Of a stretch of 64,000 nt of DNA, positions 28,213 to 36,896 are shown piece after piece. The notes under the pieces are model-generated. The model did not search any database. It was not told the DNA's origin and saw only the letters and a list, made by a program, of their open reading frames with translations. The stretch comes from Ectobacillus polymachus. GTDB lineage: Bacteria > Bacillota > Bacilli > Bacillales > Bacillaceae_G. The stretch spans positions 1 to 64,000 of the forward strand of contig NZ_JBLREB010000005.1 in NCBI RefSeq assembly GCF_048159605.1, given 5' to 3'. The translations under genes and the position numbers were made by a program. The stretch's first letter is position 1. Each line of letters starts with the position of its first letter.

Positions 28213-29601
28213 ATGGAGGCAGCTATAGATACAAACAAGCCACAACAACCAAGGAAAAAAGGACATCCACCTGGATTGTACTTTCTATTTTTAACAGAAG
28301 CATGGGAACGATTTAGCTATTATGGAATGAGAGCAATACTCGTGTTATATTTAACAACTGCGTTTGTTAGCGGTGGTCTTGGATTTAATGAAAGCTTTGC
28401 TGTGCAAATTTACGGACTATTCACTATGTTCGTATACTTTACTCCAATTCTTGGTGGATATCTCACTGATAAATATATTCCACGACGGATAGCCATTACC
28501 ATTGGCGGTGTCATAATGGCGCTTGGAAACTTTACTTTATTTGCTTGGGATAACCGAACAGGATTTTGGATTGGATTAGCATTATTAATTATTGGTAACG
28601 GATTTTTTAAACCAAATATTTCTACACTTGTGGGAGATTTGTACAAAGAAAACGATCCTCGCCGAGACAGTGCATTTACTATCTTTTACATGGGAATCAA
28701 TACAGGGGCATTATTTGCGCCATTAGTTGTTGGATTTTTAGCAGAAACTTATTTTAAAACAACTGTGAATGGTGTCGATCATTTTGGATTTAAATACGGA
28801 TTTTTAGCTTCTTGTATCGGTATGATTCTTGGTCAAGTTATTTTTAACATATTTGCTCCGAAATATCTTGGCGACATTGGAACGAAAGTAGTAAATAAGC
28901 CAGTTAATAAAACTACTGCTGCTACTGGTGCTAAAGCTCCTTTAACAAAAAAAGAAAAACAAAGAACCCTAGCTATTATTATCCTTACTTGCTTTGTCGT
29001 ATTTTTCTGGGCAGGTTTTGAACAAGCAGGAAGTTCATTAACTTTATATACGAATAAATTTATTGACCGTACCATTTTCGGGTGGGAAATTCCGACTGCT
29101 TGGTTCCAATCTGTTAACCCATTATTTATTATACTTTTCGCACCCGTTGTGTCAGCAATTTGGATGAAGCTATCAAGATCAAAACGAGGCGATTTGAAGA
29201 TTCCGACAAAAATGGGATTAGGTATGATTCTTCTTGGACTAGGATTTTTAGTTCTATTGCCTGCGATTATGCAAACAGGTAGCGATGAAGCGCATATTGT
29301 TAAGCAAGCAAACCTTTTATTTATCATTGTAACGTATATGCTTCATACATTTGGTGAGCTGTTCCTTTCTCCAGTTGGCTTATCAATGGTAAGCTCTTAT
29401 GCCCCAGTAAGATATGTTTCTCTTTTAATGGGAGTATGGCTAGCAGGTAGTGGTTTTGCAAACTTACTAGCTGGGATTTTAGCTTCCTTTACAGAATCTT
29501 TAGGGTATTTAGAAGTATTCACTTCAATTGGTTGTGTAACAGCCGTTCTTGGTATTGTCCTGCTCTTACTTTCAAAGAAAATATCGAAGATGATGGATTA
29601 A
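28213..29601 (+). CDS. POT-family proton/oligopeptide symporter (DtpT-like)
   Basis: A 462-residue MFS transporter with about 14 TM helices. The POT signatures are present: the ERFSYYGMRAIL (ExxERFxYY) motif in TM1, the GGYLTDKYIPRR loop after TM2 and FYMGINTGALFAP. It takes up di- and tripeptides with protons. Start ATG 28213 follows GGGGGA; a start 30 bp upstream is less likely. Followed by its own terminator. Confidence 0.9.
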   Translation: MEAAIDTNKPQQPRKKGHPPGLYFLFLTEAWERFSYYGMRAILVLYLTTAFVSGGLGFNESFAVQIYGLFTMFVYFTPILGGYLTDKYIPRRIAITIGGVIMALGNFTLFAWDNRTGFWIGLALLIIGNGFFKPNISTLVGDLYKENDPRRDSAFTIFYMGINTGALFAPLVVGFLAETYFKTTVNGVDHFGFKYGFLASCIGMILGQVIFNIFAPKYLGDIGTKVVNKPVNKTTAATGAKAPLTKKEKQRTLAIIILTCFVVFFWAGFEQAGSSLTLYTNKFIDRTIFGWEIPTAWFQSVNPLFIILFAPVVSAIWMKLSRSKRGDLKIPTKMGLGMILLGLGFLVLLPAIMQTGSDEAHIVKQANLLFIIVTYMLHTFGELFLSPVGLSMVSSYAPVRYVSLLMGVWLAGSGFANLLAGILASFTESLGYLEVFTSIGCVTAVLGIVLLLLSKKISKMMD

Positions 29602-29620
29602 TTCTAAAAACACAAATAAA

Positions 29621-29675
29621 AAGAAGCTGACTCAATAGGTCGTTAAATACGACTTTTTAGAGTCAGCTTTTTCTT
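29621..29675 (+). terminator. Terminator of the peptide transporter gene
   Basis: Stem AGCTGACTC (29625-29633) / GAGTCAGCT (29660-29668) with a further hairpin in the loop, followed by TTTTTCTTT. Confidence 0.8.
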
Positions 29676-29724
29676 TACACGATTATTTTATTATATTAAG
29701 AAGTTCTGAATGGACCGCGGAGGT

Positions 29725-29840
29725 TTTATCGACGAAATCGATATATTTATAACGAAAAAGCATCGTTTATCGACGAAAAGAAGGCTTTTATAAACGAATT
29801 TCCTCGATTTATCGATTATTCGCAAAATCCGACACGTTTC
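29725..29840. repeat. Cluster of degenerate TTTATCGACGAAA repeats
   Basis: Five spaced variants of one motif: TTTATCGACGAAA (29726), TTATAACGAAA (29747), TTTATCGACGAAA (29766), TTTATAAACGAA (29787) and TTTATCGATTATTCG (29808), about 20 bp apart. The two full copies are exact. It is a non-coding tandem-like repeat of a kind seen in Bacillaceae intergenic regions; no function known to me. Confidence 0.6.
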
Positions 29841-29863
29841 GCCCCACACTCAAGCTTCCCTAC

Positions 29864-30015
29864 TTATTCCGAGATACTCGCTTCAAACGCCGCTTGCAAC
29901 TGTTTTGTGATTGGTCCTGGGATGTTTGCCCCAATTTGTTTGCCGTCTTATATGAATCATTGGCATAACTTCAATGCTGGTTGAGGTAAAGAAGCATTCA
30001 TCGGCCTGAAAGGAC
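29864..30015 (-). pseudogene. Remnant of D-amino-acid transaminase, 3' end
   Basis: The minus strand translates as FQADECFFTSTSIEVMPM in one frame. After a frameshift near 29945 it continues GKQIGANIPGPITKQLQAAF with the ending EASISE and a stop at 29866-29864. Both parts match the C-terminal PLP fold-type IV sequence of D-alanine aminotransferases (ADEAFFTST and GPITKKLQ-type motifs, by recall). Only about 50 codons remain, starting 10 bp after the sspH stop. Confidence 0.75.
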
Positions 30016-30025
30016 ATCCTCTTCT

Positions 30026-30205
30026 TTATTTTTCTTGTAATTCTTGTATTGGAACTTCTACTTGTTCATTAGGATTGTCGATATCATGAATTTCTGCTGT
30101 TTCGTTTTGCTCATTACAGTTAGTAATCCAAATTGGTACTCCATGATATTCTACGTTAACAGTGGCAGGTGATGACAGAATTTGTTTCACTCTCTTTACA
30201 TGCAA
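30026..30205 (-). CDS. sspH: Small acid-soluble spore protein H (SspH)
   Basis: A 59-residue protein starting at TTG 30205, reading LHVKRVKQILSSPATVNVEY, then HGVPIWITNCNEQNETAEIH and ending VEVPIQELQEK. This matches the SspH family through its length (RAKEI...V.Y.G.PV.I......TARI......P...VPV..L). AAAGGAGGG lies 8 nt before the TTG. A sigma-G-like promoter is upstream. SspH is made in the forespore and found in the spore core. The short length and TTG start make it easy to miss. Confidence 0.88.
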   Translation of the reverse strand: MHVKRVKQILSSPATVNVEYHGVPIWITNCNEQNETAEIHDIDNPNEQVEVPIQELQEK

Positions 30206-30247
30206 AGCGTGATCCCTCCTTTCCTATACCTTCTGTTAGGATTTCCC

Positions 30248-30277
30248 TATTATGAACACATATTCTTACATTTTTCA
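30248..30277 (-). promoter_or_regulatory. Sigma-G-type promoter of sspH
   Basis: Minus strand TGAAAA (30277-30272), 17 bp, CATAATA (30254-30248). The -10 fits the sigma-G consensus CATNNTA; the -35 is partial (TGNATR). Confidence 0.6.
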
Positions 30278-30293
30278 AATTCAGACAAAGAAA

Positions 30294-30323
30294 AAGTACC
30301 ACAGTCTGATAACCGTGGTACTT
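30294..30323 (-). terminator. Terminator of the cstR-rhodanese operon
   Basis: Stem AAGTACCAC (30294-30302) / GTGGTACTT (30315-30323); the minus strand continues TTTTTCTTTG. It lies 33 bp after the rhodanese stop. Confidence 0.85.
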
Positions 30324-30356
30324 CCTATTTCTACCTAAGATATCGATATCCCTGGC

Positions 30357-30653
30357 TTATTCTACTTCTCCAGTCCAATCCAGCATTCCGCCCTCTAGAT
30401 TCGCAACGGAGAATCCCATTTCTTCTAAAAATGCACATGCTTGCGCACTACGACGTCCTGAGCGACAAACAATGATATATTCTTTACTTTGATCTAATTC
30501 TGTATAGGTAATCGGTAAATCACCTAGACGATAATGTTTTGCTCCTGGAATGATTCCTTGAGCAACTTCTTCATCCTCTCTCACATCAATAATGTTCAAG
30601 GATTTCCCTTGCTTCAACTGCATTTCAACGTCTTGAGGCATTATAGTTTTCAT
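30357..30653 (-). CDS. Single-domain rhodanese (sulfurtransferase)
   Basis: A 98-residue cytoplasmic rhodanese. Active-site loop CRSGRRS with Cys63 takes up and passes on persulfide sulfur. DVREDEEVAQG and LEGGMLDW are typical of the GlpE/PspE-like class. Start ATG 30653 has AAGGAG 7 nt upstream; the ATG two codons earlier is too close to the ribosome site. It follows cstR by 23 bp in one operon, the usual place for a CstR-controlled sulfurtransferase. Confidence 0.9.
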   Translation of the reverse strand: MKTIMPQDVEMQLKQGKSLNIIDVREDEEVAQGIIPGAKHYRLGDLPITYTELDQSKEYIIVCRSGRRSAQACAFLEEMGFSVANLEGGMLDWTGEVE

Positions 30654-30676
30654 GAGCATTCTCCTTCTGCATACGA

Positions 30677-30940
30677 TTAGCGACTTTTCACTAAGAGCTC
30701 CACTGCTTCCTTCACTAAATTACGATTTTCGTATTCGCCATTTTCCATTTGGTCACGTAAACATTGTTCCAAATTTGAACCTACAATAACACCAATGGAA
30801 CGATCTATAGCAGAGCGAGCAGCACTTAGCTGTGTAACAACTTGCTTACATTCTTGTTCTTCTTCTAGCATTCGAAGTATACCACGAATCTGTCCTTCAA
30901 TACGTTTTAAACGATTCTTCATCTCTTGCGTGTATTCCAT
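30677..30940 (-). CDS. cstR: Persulfide-sensing repressor CstR
   Basis: An 87-residue CsoR/RcnR-family all-helical repressor. Cys31 and Cys60 sit at exactly the CstR positions, while the copper-binding His of CsoR is Asn (GSNLEQC). This pattern marks a reactive-sulfur sensor, in which the two Cys form di- or trisulfide links and release DNA. It closely resembles S. aureus CstR (NLIECV, INEAVNLLVKS by recall). It heads an operon with a rhodanese and has a palindromic operator over its own promoter, so autoregulation is likely. Confidence 0.88.
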   Translation of the reverse strand: MEYTQEMKNRLKRIEGQIRGILRMLEEEQECKQVVTQLSAARSAIDRSIGVIVGSNLEQCLRDQMENGEYENRNLVKEAVELLVKSR

Positions 30941-30958
30941 TGTAATTTCTCCTTTTCA

Positions 30959-31001
30959 ATACCTTTAGAGGTATCTTATTACAGCGTATTATAAATGTAA
31001 A
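30959..31001 (-). promoter_or_regulatory. cstR promoter with palindromic operator
   Basis: Minus strand TTTACA (31001-30996), 17 bp, TAAGAT (30978-30973). The perfect palindrome ATACCTTTAGAGGTAT outer arms (ATACCT/AGGTAT, 30959-30974) overlaps the -10. The same palindrome is found at 6680, 33571 and 53817. Confidence 0.8.
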
Positions 31002-31051
31002 GGAGCTAGGAGGTACAAGCAAATAGCGTGAACATACATACTCTCATAGAA

Positions 31052-31339
31052 TTAAGAAAATAAAGTATTCATTACATCATTAATCTTTTCATCATGTACT
31101 TTATAGTACACTTCTAGTCCTTTGCGTTCGTATTGTACAACCTTTGTTTGCTTTAGCTTCGTTAAATGCTGTGAAACAGTTGACTGCGGAATTTCTAAAA
31201 TTTCTTGTAATGTAGATACATTACATGTTCCTCTGTTTATCAGCTCTTGAACAAGACGTAATCGCAAAGGATGAGCAAGAGCACGAAGCATTTGAACGTC
31301 GTCTTCAGAAATTTTGTAATTAAATTTATTTTGACACAT
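31052..31339 (-). CDS. ArsR-family transcriptional regulator
   Basis: A 95-residue winged-helix repressor: LRALAHPLRLRLVQEL, recognition helix in STVSQHLTKLK, and wing YERKGLEVYYKV. There is one internal Cys (GTCNVS, Cys38) and Cys2 near the start; the CxC metal site of ArsR/CadC is absent. ATG 31339 has GAGGGG upstream. It lies between thioredoxin and cstR in the persulfide cluster, which hints at redox or sulfur sensing (as in SqrR/BigR), but the second Cys of those proteins is not evident. Confidence 0.85.
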   Translation of the reverse strand: MCQNKFNYKISEDDVQMLRALAHPLRLRLVQELINRGTCNVSTLQEILEIPQSTVSQHLTKLKQTKVVQYERKGLEVYYKVHDEKINDVMNTLFS

Positions 31340-31426
31340 GTGTTTCCCCTCAATTTCTATCTCTATTTAATCCACTCTATCGTTTTCGTTTCACCTGAAA
31401 ATCTAAAAGAATGAACTACTTATATC

Positions 31427-31741
31427 TTATATATATTCATTTAAAATCTCAACTAGGGATTCTTTTGGTTGATAGCCCACAACTTGACCTAATGGATTTC
31501 CATCTTTAAATAGAATTAATGTTGGAATGCTCATTACACCAAAGCGTCCTGCTGTTCCTTGATTTTCATCTACATTCACTTTAACAATTTGTACTTTATC
31601 GCTCATTTCACTATCAATTTCTTCCAATACAGGACCGACCATACGACAAGGTCCACACCATGGTGCCCAAAAATCTACAAATACTAATCCTTTTTCTATC
31701 ACTTTACTAAACGTTTCATCTGTAGCATGTACAATCGCCAT
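31427..31741 (-). CDS. Thioredoxin
   Basis: A 104-residue thioredoxin with active site WCGPC (Cys29/Cys32 region) and the cis-Pro in MSIPT. Start ATG 31741 follows GGAGGA. Its place next to CstR, rhodanese and CoA-disulfide reductase-rhodanese suggests reduction of protein persulfides. It could also be the general TrxA; the genome may have several. Confidence 0.93.
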   Translation of the reverse strand: MAIVHATDETFSKVIEKGLVFVDFWAPWCGPCRMVGPVLEEIDSEMSDKVQIVKVNVDENQGTAGRFGVMSIPTLILFKDGNPLGQVVGYQPKESLVEILNEYI

Positions 31742-31881
31742 TTTTTCTTCCTCCAATCATTTTCTATAAGATTCCTATCAAATCGCTGTACTTTTATAGT
31801 GAACATTCTACTATAGCATATTTCAAAACTCAAAATATTAAATTACTTCATGTATTCTATATATCGTATATCTTCATTTTA

Positions 31882-33522
31882 TTAACAAAATACATCTGAA
31901 TACGTTCTATATCCACCATCTAAATTTTTCACATCAAATCCATATTGTTCTAACAAACGACTAGCGATGTATCCCCGTAAACCAATTTGACAGCTTAGAT
32001 AAATAGTCTTTGTTTTATCAAGTTCATCCATTCGATCCCGAAGTTCATCAAGTGGTATATTCACAGAGCCTTTAATACTTCCCTTTGCAACTTCATCCGG
32101 ATTTCGAACATCGATTAGAACATTACCTTGCTCAATAAGCTGATCGATTTCATTCCATTGAACCGTTTTTACTTCACCATTTACGACATTTGAAGCAACA
32201 TATCCTGCCACATTAACAGGGTCTTTTGCAGATGCAAATGGAGGTGCATAGGCAATTTCTAAGTCAGCTAAATCAAATACAGTTAGATTTCCTTTCATTG
32301 CAGTTGCAATCACATCGATTCGTTTATCCGCCCCGCTTTTGCCAACTACTTGAGCACCGTAGATTGCTCCTGTTTCCTTATTGAAAATCAGCTTTAATGA
32401 AAGTGCCGCAGCCCCTGGATAATACGTAGCATGGTTAGCAGGATGTATATGTACTACCTCATACGGAATATCTAGGCGTTGTAATGTTTTCTCATTATTT
32501 CCTGTTGCTGCGACCGTTAGATCAAATACTTGAACGATTGATGTTCCCATTGTACCATTATATTTCACATTTTTTCCATTTATATAATCTGCTATAAGTC
32601 GTCCTTGTCTATTTGCTGGCCAAGCTAACGGGACATAAGTTTCATGCCCATTTACATAGTCACGAACTTGGATGGCATCTCCAATTGCATATATAGATGG
32701 ATCTGATGTTTGCAAGTTTTCTGTTACCGCAATAGCGCCGCGAAGTCCTAATTCTAAACCTGCTTCCTTTGCTAGTGTATTTTCAGGTACAACACCAATT
32801 GCAAGTATAATCATATCCGTCTTGATTTCTTTACCACTCGCAAGCTTAACAATCGTACCTTCATTTTGGAATGATTCCACCCCATCCTCTAAAACGAGGC
32901 TTACACCGTTCTTTTCTAATTCTTTATGAACGATTGCAGCCATTTCAAAATCAACCGGACCCATAACCTGATTATTTCTTTCAACTATTGTTACGGCTAC
33001 ATTTCGTTTTCTTAAATTTTCAGCCATCTCAATACCAATAAACCCTCCACCAATTACCACAGCACGTTTCGGTTTTTGTTCATCTACATATTCCTTAATA
33101 CGATCTGTATCAGGAATACTGCGCAATGTAAATAATGCTTTCGTTTCTTCTATTCCTGGAATAGGCGGAACAATTGGTTTTGATCCTGGTGAAAGGATGA
33201 GAATATCAAAGCTCTCCTCATAGCCTTCTCCGTTTTCTTTATTTGTGACGGAGACTGTTTTTCGATCACGATTAATAGCCGTTACTTCACTATTCACACG
33301 AATATCTAGCTTATATCTTGTAGATAAACCTGCGACAGTTTGAACAAGCAACTTCTTACGTTCTTGAATTACTTCTCCGATGTAATATGGCAATCCGCAA
33401 TTTGCAAACGAAATGTATTCTCCGCGTTCAAATAAAACAATTTCATCTTTCTCATTTAATCGACGCAGACGAGTAGCAGCAGTCGCTCCTCCAGCCACGC
33501 CTCCAACAATTACAATTTTCAT
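31882..33522 (-). CDS. CoA-disulfide reductase with C-terminal rhodanese domain
   Basis: A 546-residue flavoprotein. The FAD/NAD(P)H disulfide-reductase domain covers residues 1-445 with GGVAGGATAATRLRR at the N-terminus and single redox Cys42 in SFANCGLPYYIG. The rhodanese domain, about 455-545, has Cys in LSCQIGLRGY. This CoADR-RHD class reduces CoA persulfide or polysulfide with NAD(P)H. ATG 33522 has AAAGGGGG upstream. The promoter carries the CstR-type palindrome (33571-33586), so it probably belongs to the CstR regulon. Confidence 0.9.
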   Translation of the reverse strand: MKIVIVGGVAGGATAATRLRRLNEKDEIVLFERGEYISFANCGLPYYIGEVIQERKKLLVQTVAGLSTRYKLDIRVNSEVTAINRDRKTVSVTNKENGEGYEESFDILILSPGSKPIVPPIPGIEETKALFTLRSIPDTDRIKEYVDEQKPKRAVVIGGGFIGIEMAENLRKRNVAVTIVERNNQVMGPVDFEMAAIVHKELEKNGVSLVLEDGVESFQNEGTIVKLASGKEIKTDMIILAIGVVPENTLAKEAGLELGLRGAIAVTENLQTSDPSIYAIGDAIQVRDYVNGHETYVPLAWPANRQGRLIADYINGKNVKYNGTMGTSIVQVFDLTVAATGNNEKTLQRLDIPYEVVHIHPANHATYYPGAAALSLKLIFNKETGAIYGAQVVGKSGADKRIDVIATAMKGNLTVFDLADLEIAYAPPFASAKDPVNVAGYVASNVVNGEVKTVQWNEIDQLIEQGNVLIDVRNPDEVAKGSIKGSVNIPLDELRDRMDELDKTKTIYLSCQIGLRGYIASRLLEQYGFDVKNLDGGYRTYSDVFC

Positions 33523-33570
33523 AATAGGTCCCCCTTTTGCAGGTACAATCATCCTTAACAAGTTCATCAT

Positions 33571-33610
33571 ATACCCTTGTGGGTATAAAGTAAAGTCTTG
33601 AATACTACAA
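33571..33610 (-). promoter_or_regulatory. Promoter of the CoADR-rhodanese gene with CstR-type palindrome
   Basis: Minus strand TTGTAG (33610-33605), 17 bp, TATACC (33587-33582). The perfect palindrome ATACCC-TTGT-GGGTAT (33571-33586) overlaps the -10. Confidence 0.75.
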
Positions 33611-33660
33611 TTATTTGCTAAAGTGAAACTTCCATCCTTAGGGAACGAGACTAAAAAACA

Positions 33661-33697
33661 AAAAGCCCGAGTAGACATAGCATGCTACTCTGACTTT
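33661..33697 (-). terminator. Terminator of the acyl-CoA dehydrogenase gene
   Basis: AAAGCCCGAGTAG (33662-33674) pairs with CTACTCTGACTTT (33685-33697) with two mismatches; the minus strand continues TTTTTGTTTTTTAG. It begins at the stop codon. Confidence 0.75.
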
Positions 33698-34831
33698 TCA
33701 ATCTTCTATAGCTAATTTTGCAAGTAAAGAGATTGTGATATCATCCATTGGTGGATTGTGTAATCCGGCTCTGACATTTACATAATAGCGATGCAATGGG
33801 TTTTTAGCTGATAAACTTCTAGCGCCGACAATTCGCATGGCTTTATCTACAACTGCAATTGCTGCATTTGTTACAACATATTTGACTGCTGCTAGCTCCC
33901 CTTTTATCTCCTTCCGATAGCCAAGGTCATATTTTTCAGCAATACTATACATAAAATGACGTGCATTCATAATTTCTACTTCCATCTCACCTATTAATCT
34001 TACAACATTCGGAAGGGTAGCAATCGGCTCTTGTATACTATTATTTTGATGTGTTCTTGCATAGGACACAGCATAATTTCGTGCAGCTATAGCAATACCT
34101 AAATAGCAAGCTGGTATATGAAGAATTGTTCCGTTTATCTTACTGTTTCCTTTTGTTTCTACTAAATAGGAAAGAGGAATATTTACCTTATCCAGCACAA
34201 TATCATGACTTGCGGTTCCTCTCATTCCTACACTATCCCATGTTTCTTCAATGGAAAATCCGTTCGTACCACGTGGAATAAGAAATTCACCTACTTCATC
34301 GCTATTAGCAATCCTCGCTGTTACAAGGAAATAGTCTAATACTGGTGCCATAGAGGTAAACGTCTTACGGCCCGTAATAATCCAGGCATTGTCTTCTTTA
34401 TATGCGATTGTTGTAGGTTTGCCGCCTCGTGCAGGACTTCCTGTAGCGCGCTCGGAGGCCGCTCGATTAAAGAGCGCTCCTTTCTTTACTTGCTCACACA
34501 TCCAAGAGAACATTTCCTCACTCCAGGGACGTGTTGCAGACAACTGCATTACAATCCCCATATGCCAGCCTATCGACAAGGCAGTTGCACCATCCCCTTG
34601 AGCTATTTTCTCTTGATATAAGAGAAAATCATACAGGGAAATGCCTTCACCACCCATTTCTTTAGGTAGGGGCATCATAGTATAGCCTATATTCTTTAGA
34701 TCTTCTATGTTTTGAAATGGAAATGAACCTATTTCATCAAGCATATACTCACGCTCTGCAAACCTGGGACGTAATTGTTCAAGTTGTTGTATCATATGAC
34801 GTTGCTTTTCTGTTTTAACAAATAATTCCAA
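33698..34831 (-). CDS. Acyl-CoA dehydrogenase family protein
   Basis: A 377-residue flavoenzyme of the ACAD fold: N-terminal helical domain, the flavin-binding middle strand region (ASERATGSPARGG, ITGRKTFTSMA, WDSVGMRGTASHD) and C-terminal helices (AKNPLHRYYVNVRAG). Start TTG 34831 has AGGAGGTGG 7 nt upstream; no ATG is nearby. It resembles B. subtilis YdbM in size and sequence style. The SxxMRxTxS motif is kept, but I cannot place the catalytic Glu, and the substrate is unknown. A desulfurase-like monooxygenase of the same fold is an alternative. Confidence 0.8.
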   Translation of the reverse strand: MELFVKTEKQRHMIQQLEQLRPRFAEREYMLDEIGSFPFQNIEDLKNIGYTMMPLPKEMGGEGISLYDFLLYQEKIAQGDGATALSIGWHMGIVMQLSATRPWSEEMFSWMCEQVKKGALFNRAASERATGSPARGGKPTTIAYKEDNAWIITGRKTFTSMAPVLDYFLVTARIANSDEVGEFLIPRGTNGFSIEETWDSVGMRGTASHDIVLDKVNIPLSYLVETKGNSKINGTILHIPACYLGIAIAARNYAVSYARTHQNNSIQEPIATLPNVVRLIGEMEVEIMNARHFMYSIAEKYDLGYRKEIKGELAAVKYVVTNAAIAVVDKAMRIVGARSLSAKNPLHRYYVNVRAGLHNPPMDDITISLLAKLAIED

Positions 34832-34895
34832 TCTTCCACCTCCTATTCTAAAAAGCAATTCCTGTACAAAATAAGCAGGCATTTGCCTGCTTACA

Positions 34896-36224
34896 CTAAA
34901 CTATTGGAACGTCTACTGGAACTTCTTTATGCATAAGCTTTGCTTCTACACGCTTAATTTGATGTGAGTCCATTTCAATAACCTTCAACACCCAGTCATC
35001 TATTTTAAACGTTTGACCTTGGATAACTGTTGAATCTTGGGTTAAAATCCATCCACCAATCGTATCTACATCTTCTTCTTCAATATTTACCCCTAATAGG
35101 TCATTCACTTCAGTTACTAATACTTTCCCATCAAATATTTTATAATCTTCATTTACATGCTGAATTGGCGGCTTTTCATCACCATCGTATTCATCACGAA
35201 TTTCTCCGACGATTTCTTCTAGAATATCTTCTAGGGTAACAATTCCTGCTGTTCCACCGTATTCATCGTACAAAATAGCTAATGGAATCCGTTTCTTTTG
35301 CATCTGAATAAGTAAATCATGAATAGGCACAGTCTCCATAACTTCTATAACAGGGCGCATAATCGATGTAATAGATTCAAATCCTTGATCCTCTTCATTA
35401 ATATAATGGGCAAAAAAGTCTTTCACATTGACCATTCCGAGAACTTCATCCTTGTCCTCTCCAAACACAGGATATCTCGTATATTTCTCATGGCGAATTG
35501 TATTAATATGCTCTTCCATCGGTTCTTCTACATAAAGTCCAACAATTTCCGTACGAGGAACCATGATTTCTTTGGCAATCCTGTTATCAAATTCAAAAAT
35601 ATTATTTACATATTTAAACTCAGTTTGATTAATTTCTCCACTCTCATAGCTTTCAGATAGAATAAGACGCAATTCTTCTTCAGAGTGAGCGACTTCGTTA
35701 TCCGAGGCTGGTTTTAACCCAAACAGACCAGCAATAAAGCGAGCTGAAGAATTTAACAACCATATAAACGGAAACGTAATTTTATAAAAATATATTAGTG
35801 GTTTAGAACATAGTAATACAACTTGTTCTGCCTTTTGAATAGCTAATGTCTTAGGAGCTAACTCACCTACAACAACATGCAAAAATGTAATAAGCGAAAA
35901 ACCAACAACAAACGCTATTGTATTTGATATGGCAGGCGCTATATGGATAGCTTCCAGCAACGGCTCAAGAAATTTATAGATAGTCGGTTCTCCAAGCCAA
36001 CCAAGACCGAGCGAAGTAATCGTGATTCCAAGCTGTGTTGCTGATAAATACTCGTCTAAATTTGAAATAATCTTTTTTGCAGCTAATGCGCCTTTCTTTT
36101 TTTCAGTTACAAGTTGATCAATCCTGCTCGATCTGACCTTTACGATTGCAAACTCTGCCGCAACAAAAAAGCCAGCAATTGCAATGATTATAAATATAAT
36201 AATTAAATTCCATCCATCCAACAA
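34896..36224 (-). CDS. CorC/HlyC-family membrane protein (DUF21-CBS), copy 1
   Basis: A 442-residue protein: DUF21 membrane domain (about 1-190, four TM segments), CBS pair (about 205-335, EIMVPRTEIVGLY), and CorC_HlyC domain (about 350-430, VDTIGGWIL). B. subtilis relatives such as YhdP/MpfA export Mg2+. The start is TTG 36224. A full AGGAGGTGA lies 27-35 nt upstream with a hairpin in between; the paralogue at 45343-46662 has the same arrangement. The two proteins are very similar. Confidence 0.88.
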   Translation of the reverse strand: MLDGWNLIIIFIIIAIAGFFVAAEFAIVKVRSSRIDQLVTEKKKGALAAKKIISNLDEYLSATQLGITITSLGLGWLGEPTIYKFLEPLLEAIHIAPAISNTIAFVVGFSLITFLHVVVGELAPKTLAIQKAEQVVLLCSKPLIYFYKITFPFIWLLNSSARFIAGLFGLKPASDNEVAHSEEELRLILSESYESGEINQTEFKYVNNIFEFDNRIAKEIMVPRTEIVGLYVEEPMEEHINTIRHEKYTRYPVFGEDKDEVLGMVNVKDFFAHYINEEDQGFESITSIMRPVIEVMETVPIHDLLIQMQKKRIPLAILYDEYGGTAGIVTLEDILEEIVGEIRDEYDGDEKPPIQHVNEDYKIFDGKVLVTEVNDLLGVNIEEEDVDTIGGWILTQDSTVIQGQTFKIDDWVLKVIEMDSHQIKRVEAKLMHKEVPVDVPIV

Positions 36225-36259
36225 AGACCCTCAGTCCGAAAACTAAGGTGTCACCTCCT
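36225..36259 (-). promoter_or_regulatory. Translation-initiation hairpin of corC-like copy 1
   Basis: AGGAGGTGA (36259-36251) is separated from TTG 36224 by a hairpin, CCTTAGT (36248-36242) / ACTGAGG (36235-36229) on the minus strand. With the stem formed, the strong Shine-Dalgarno is brought to about 6 nt from the start. The 3' arm holds GAGGG, a weaker site nearer the TTG. Confidence 0.55.
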
Positions 36260-36342
36260 GTATTTCAACAAAATTAAGTACTTTCATTGTTCCTCATTGA
36301 GCAAAAACAAACACATGATAATTTCCACCAATTAACAGAATA

Positions 36343-36729
36343 TTATACTTCATACAACTCTAAAGGCAACTCATCGGGATCATGAAAAAACACAAATTTC
36401 TTTTCCGTAATCGAATCAATACGTATTTCTTCTGTTTCAATTCCTTTTTCATTTAGCTCCTTAACAGCTTCTTCGATATTTTCTACTGCAAATGCGAGAT
36501 GCCGTAATCCAGTTGCTTCTGGATAACTAAGACGTTTTGGTGGATGCAAAAACGAAAATAACTCAATTACATATTCTTCATGTAGGGCTAAATCAAGCTT
36601 ATATGACTGCTGCTCAGACCGATATACTTCGTTTAAAACCGAAAGTCCTAATATGTCCACATAAAAATGCTTGGACACTTCATAGTCTGAGCAAATAATT
36701 GCCATATGATGAATATTACAAAGCTTCAA
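36343..36729 (-). CDS. VOC-family (glyoxalase-like) protein
   Basis: A 128-residue vicinal-oxygen-chelate protein with two beta-alpha-beta-beta-beta units. Metal ligands of glyoxalase I appear conserved: His8, Glu56, His77 (GLRHLAFAV) and Glu124 (PLELYEV). It is of the GloA2/YwbC type. The start is TTG 36729 with AGAGGAAG about 8 nt upstream. Substrate (methylglyoxal hemithioacetal or another) cannot be told from sequence. Confidence 0.8.
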   Translation of the reverse strand: MKLCNIHHMAIICSDYEVSKHFYVDILGLSVLNEVYRSEQQSYKLDLALHEEYVIELFSFLHPPKRLSYPEATGLRHLAFAVENIEEAVKELNEKGIETEEIRIDSITEKKFVFFHDPDELPLELYEV

Positions 36730-36896
36730 CTTATTTTCTTCCTCTCGCGAATATCTTTATTTTAACTGTTTATCCTATAAAAAAACACTGTATTCTACTT
36801 CAGAATTCTTAGTTCTACATTATATTATACAGCGACTAGACCTTTTTTCTGTAATAGAAATCCATTATTTTTTGAATAGATTTTAGAAAATGTTTT

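Noticed and set aside
28833..29327. Minus-strand 164-codon frame
   Set aside because: Shadow of the POT transporter gene on the other strand.
29725..29840. CRISPR array from the TTTATCGACGAAA units
   Set aside because: Units are about 13 bp, degenerate and only about 20 bp apart, with no cas genes nearby.
30182..30475. Plus-strand 97-codon frame
   Set aside because: Antisense to the sspH promoter, a terminator and the rhodanese gene; no ribosome site.
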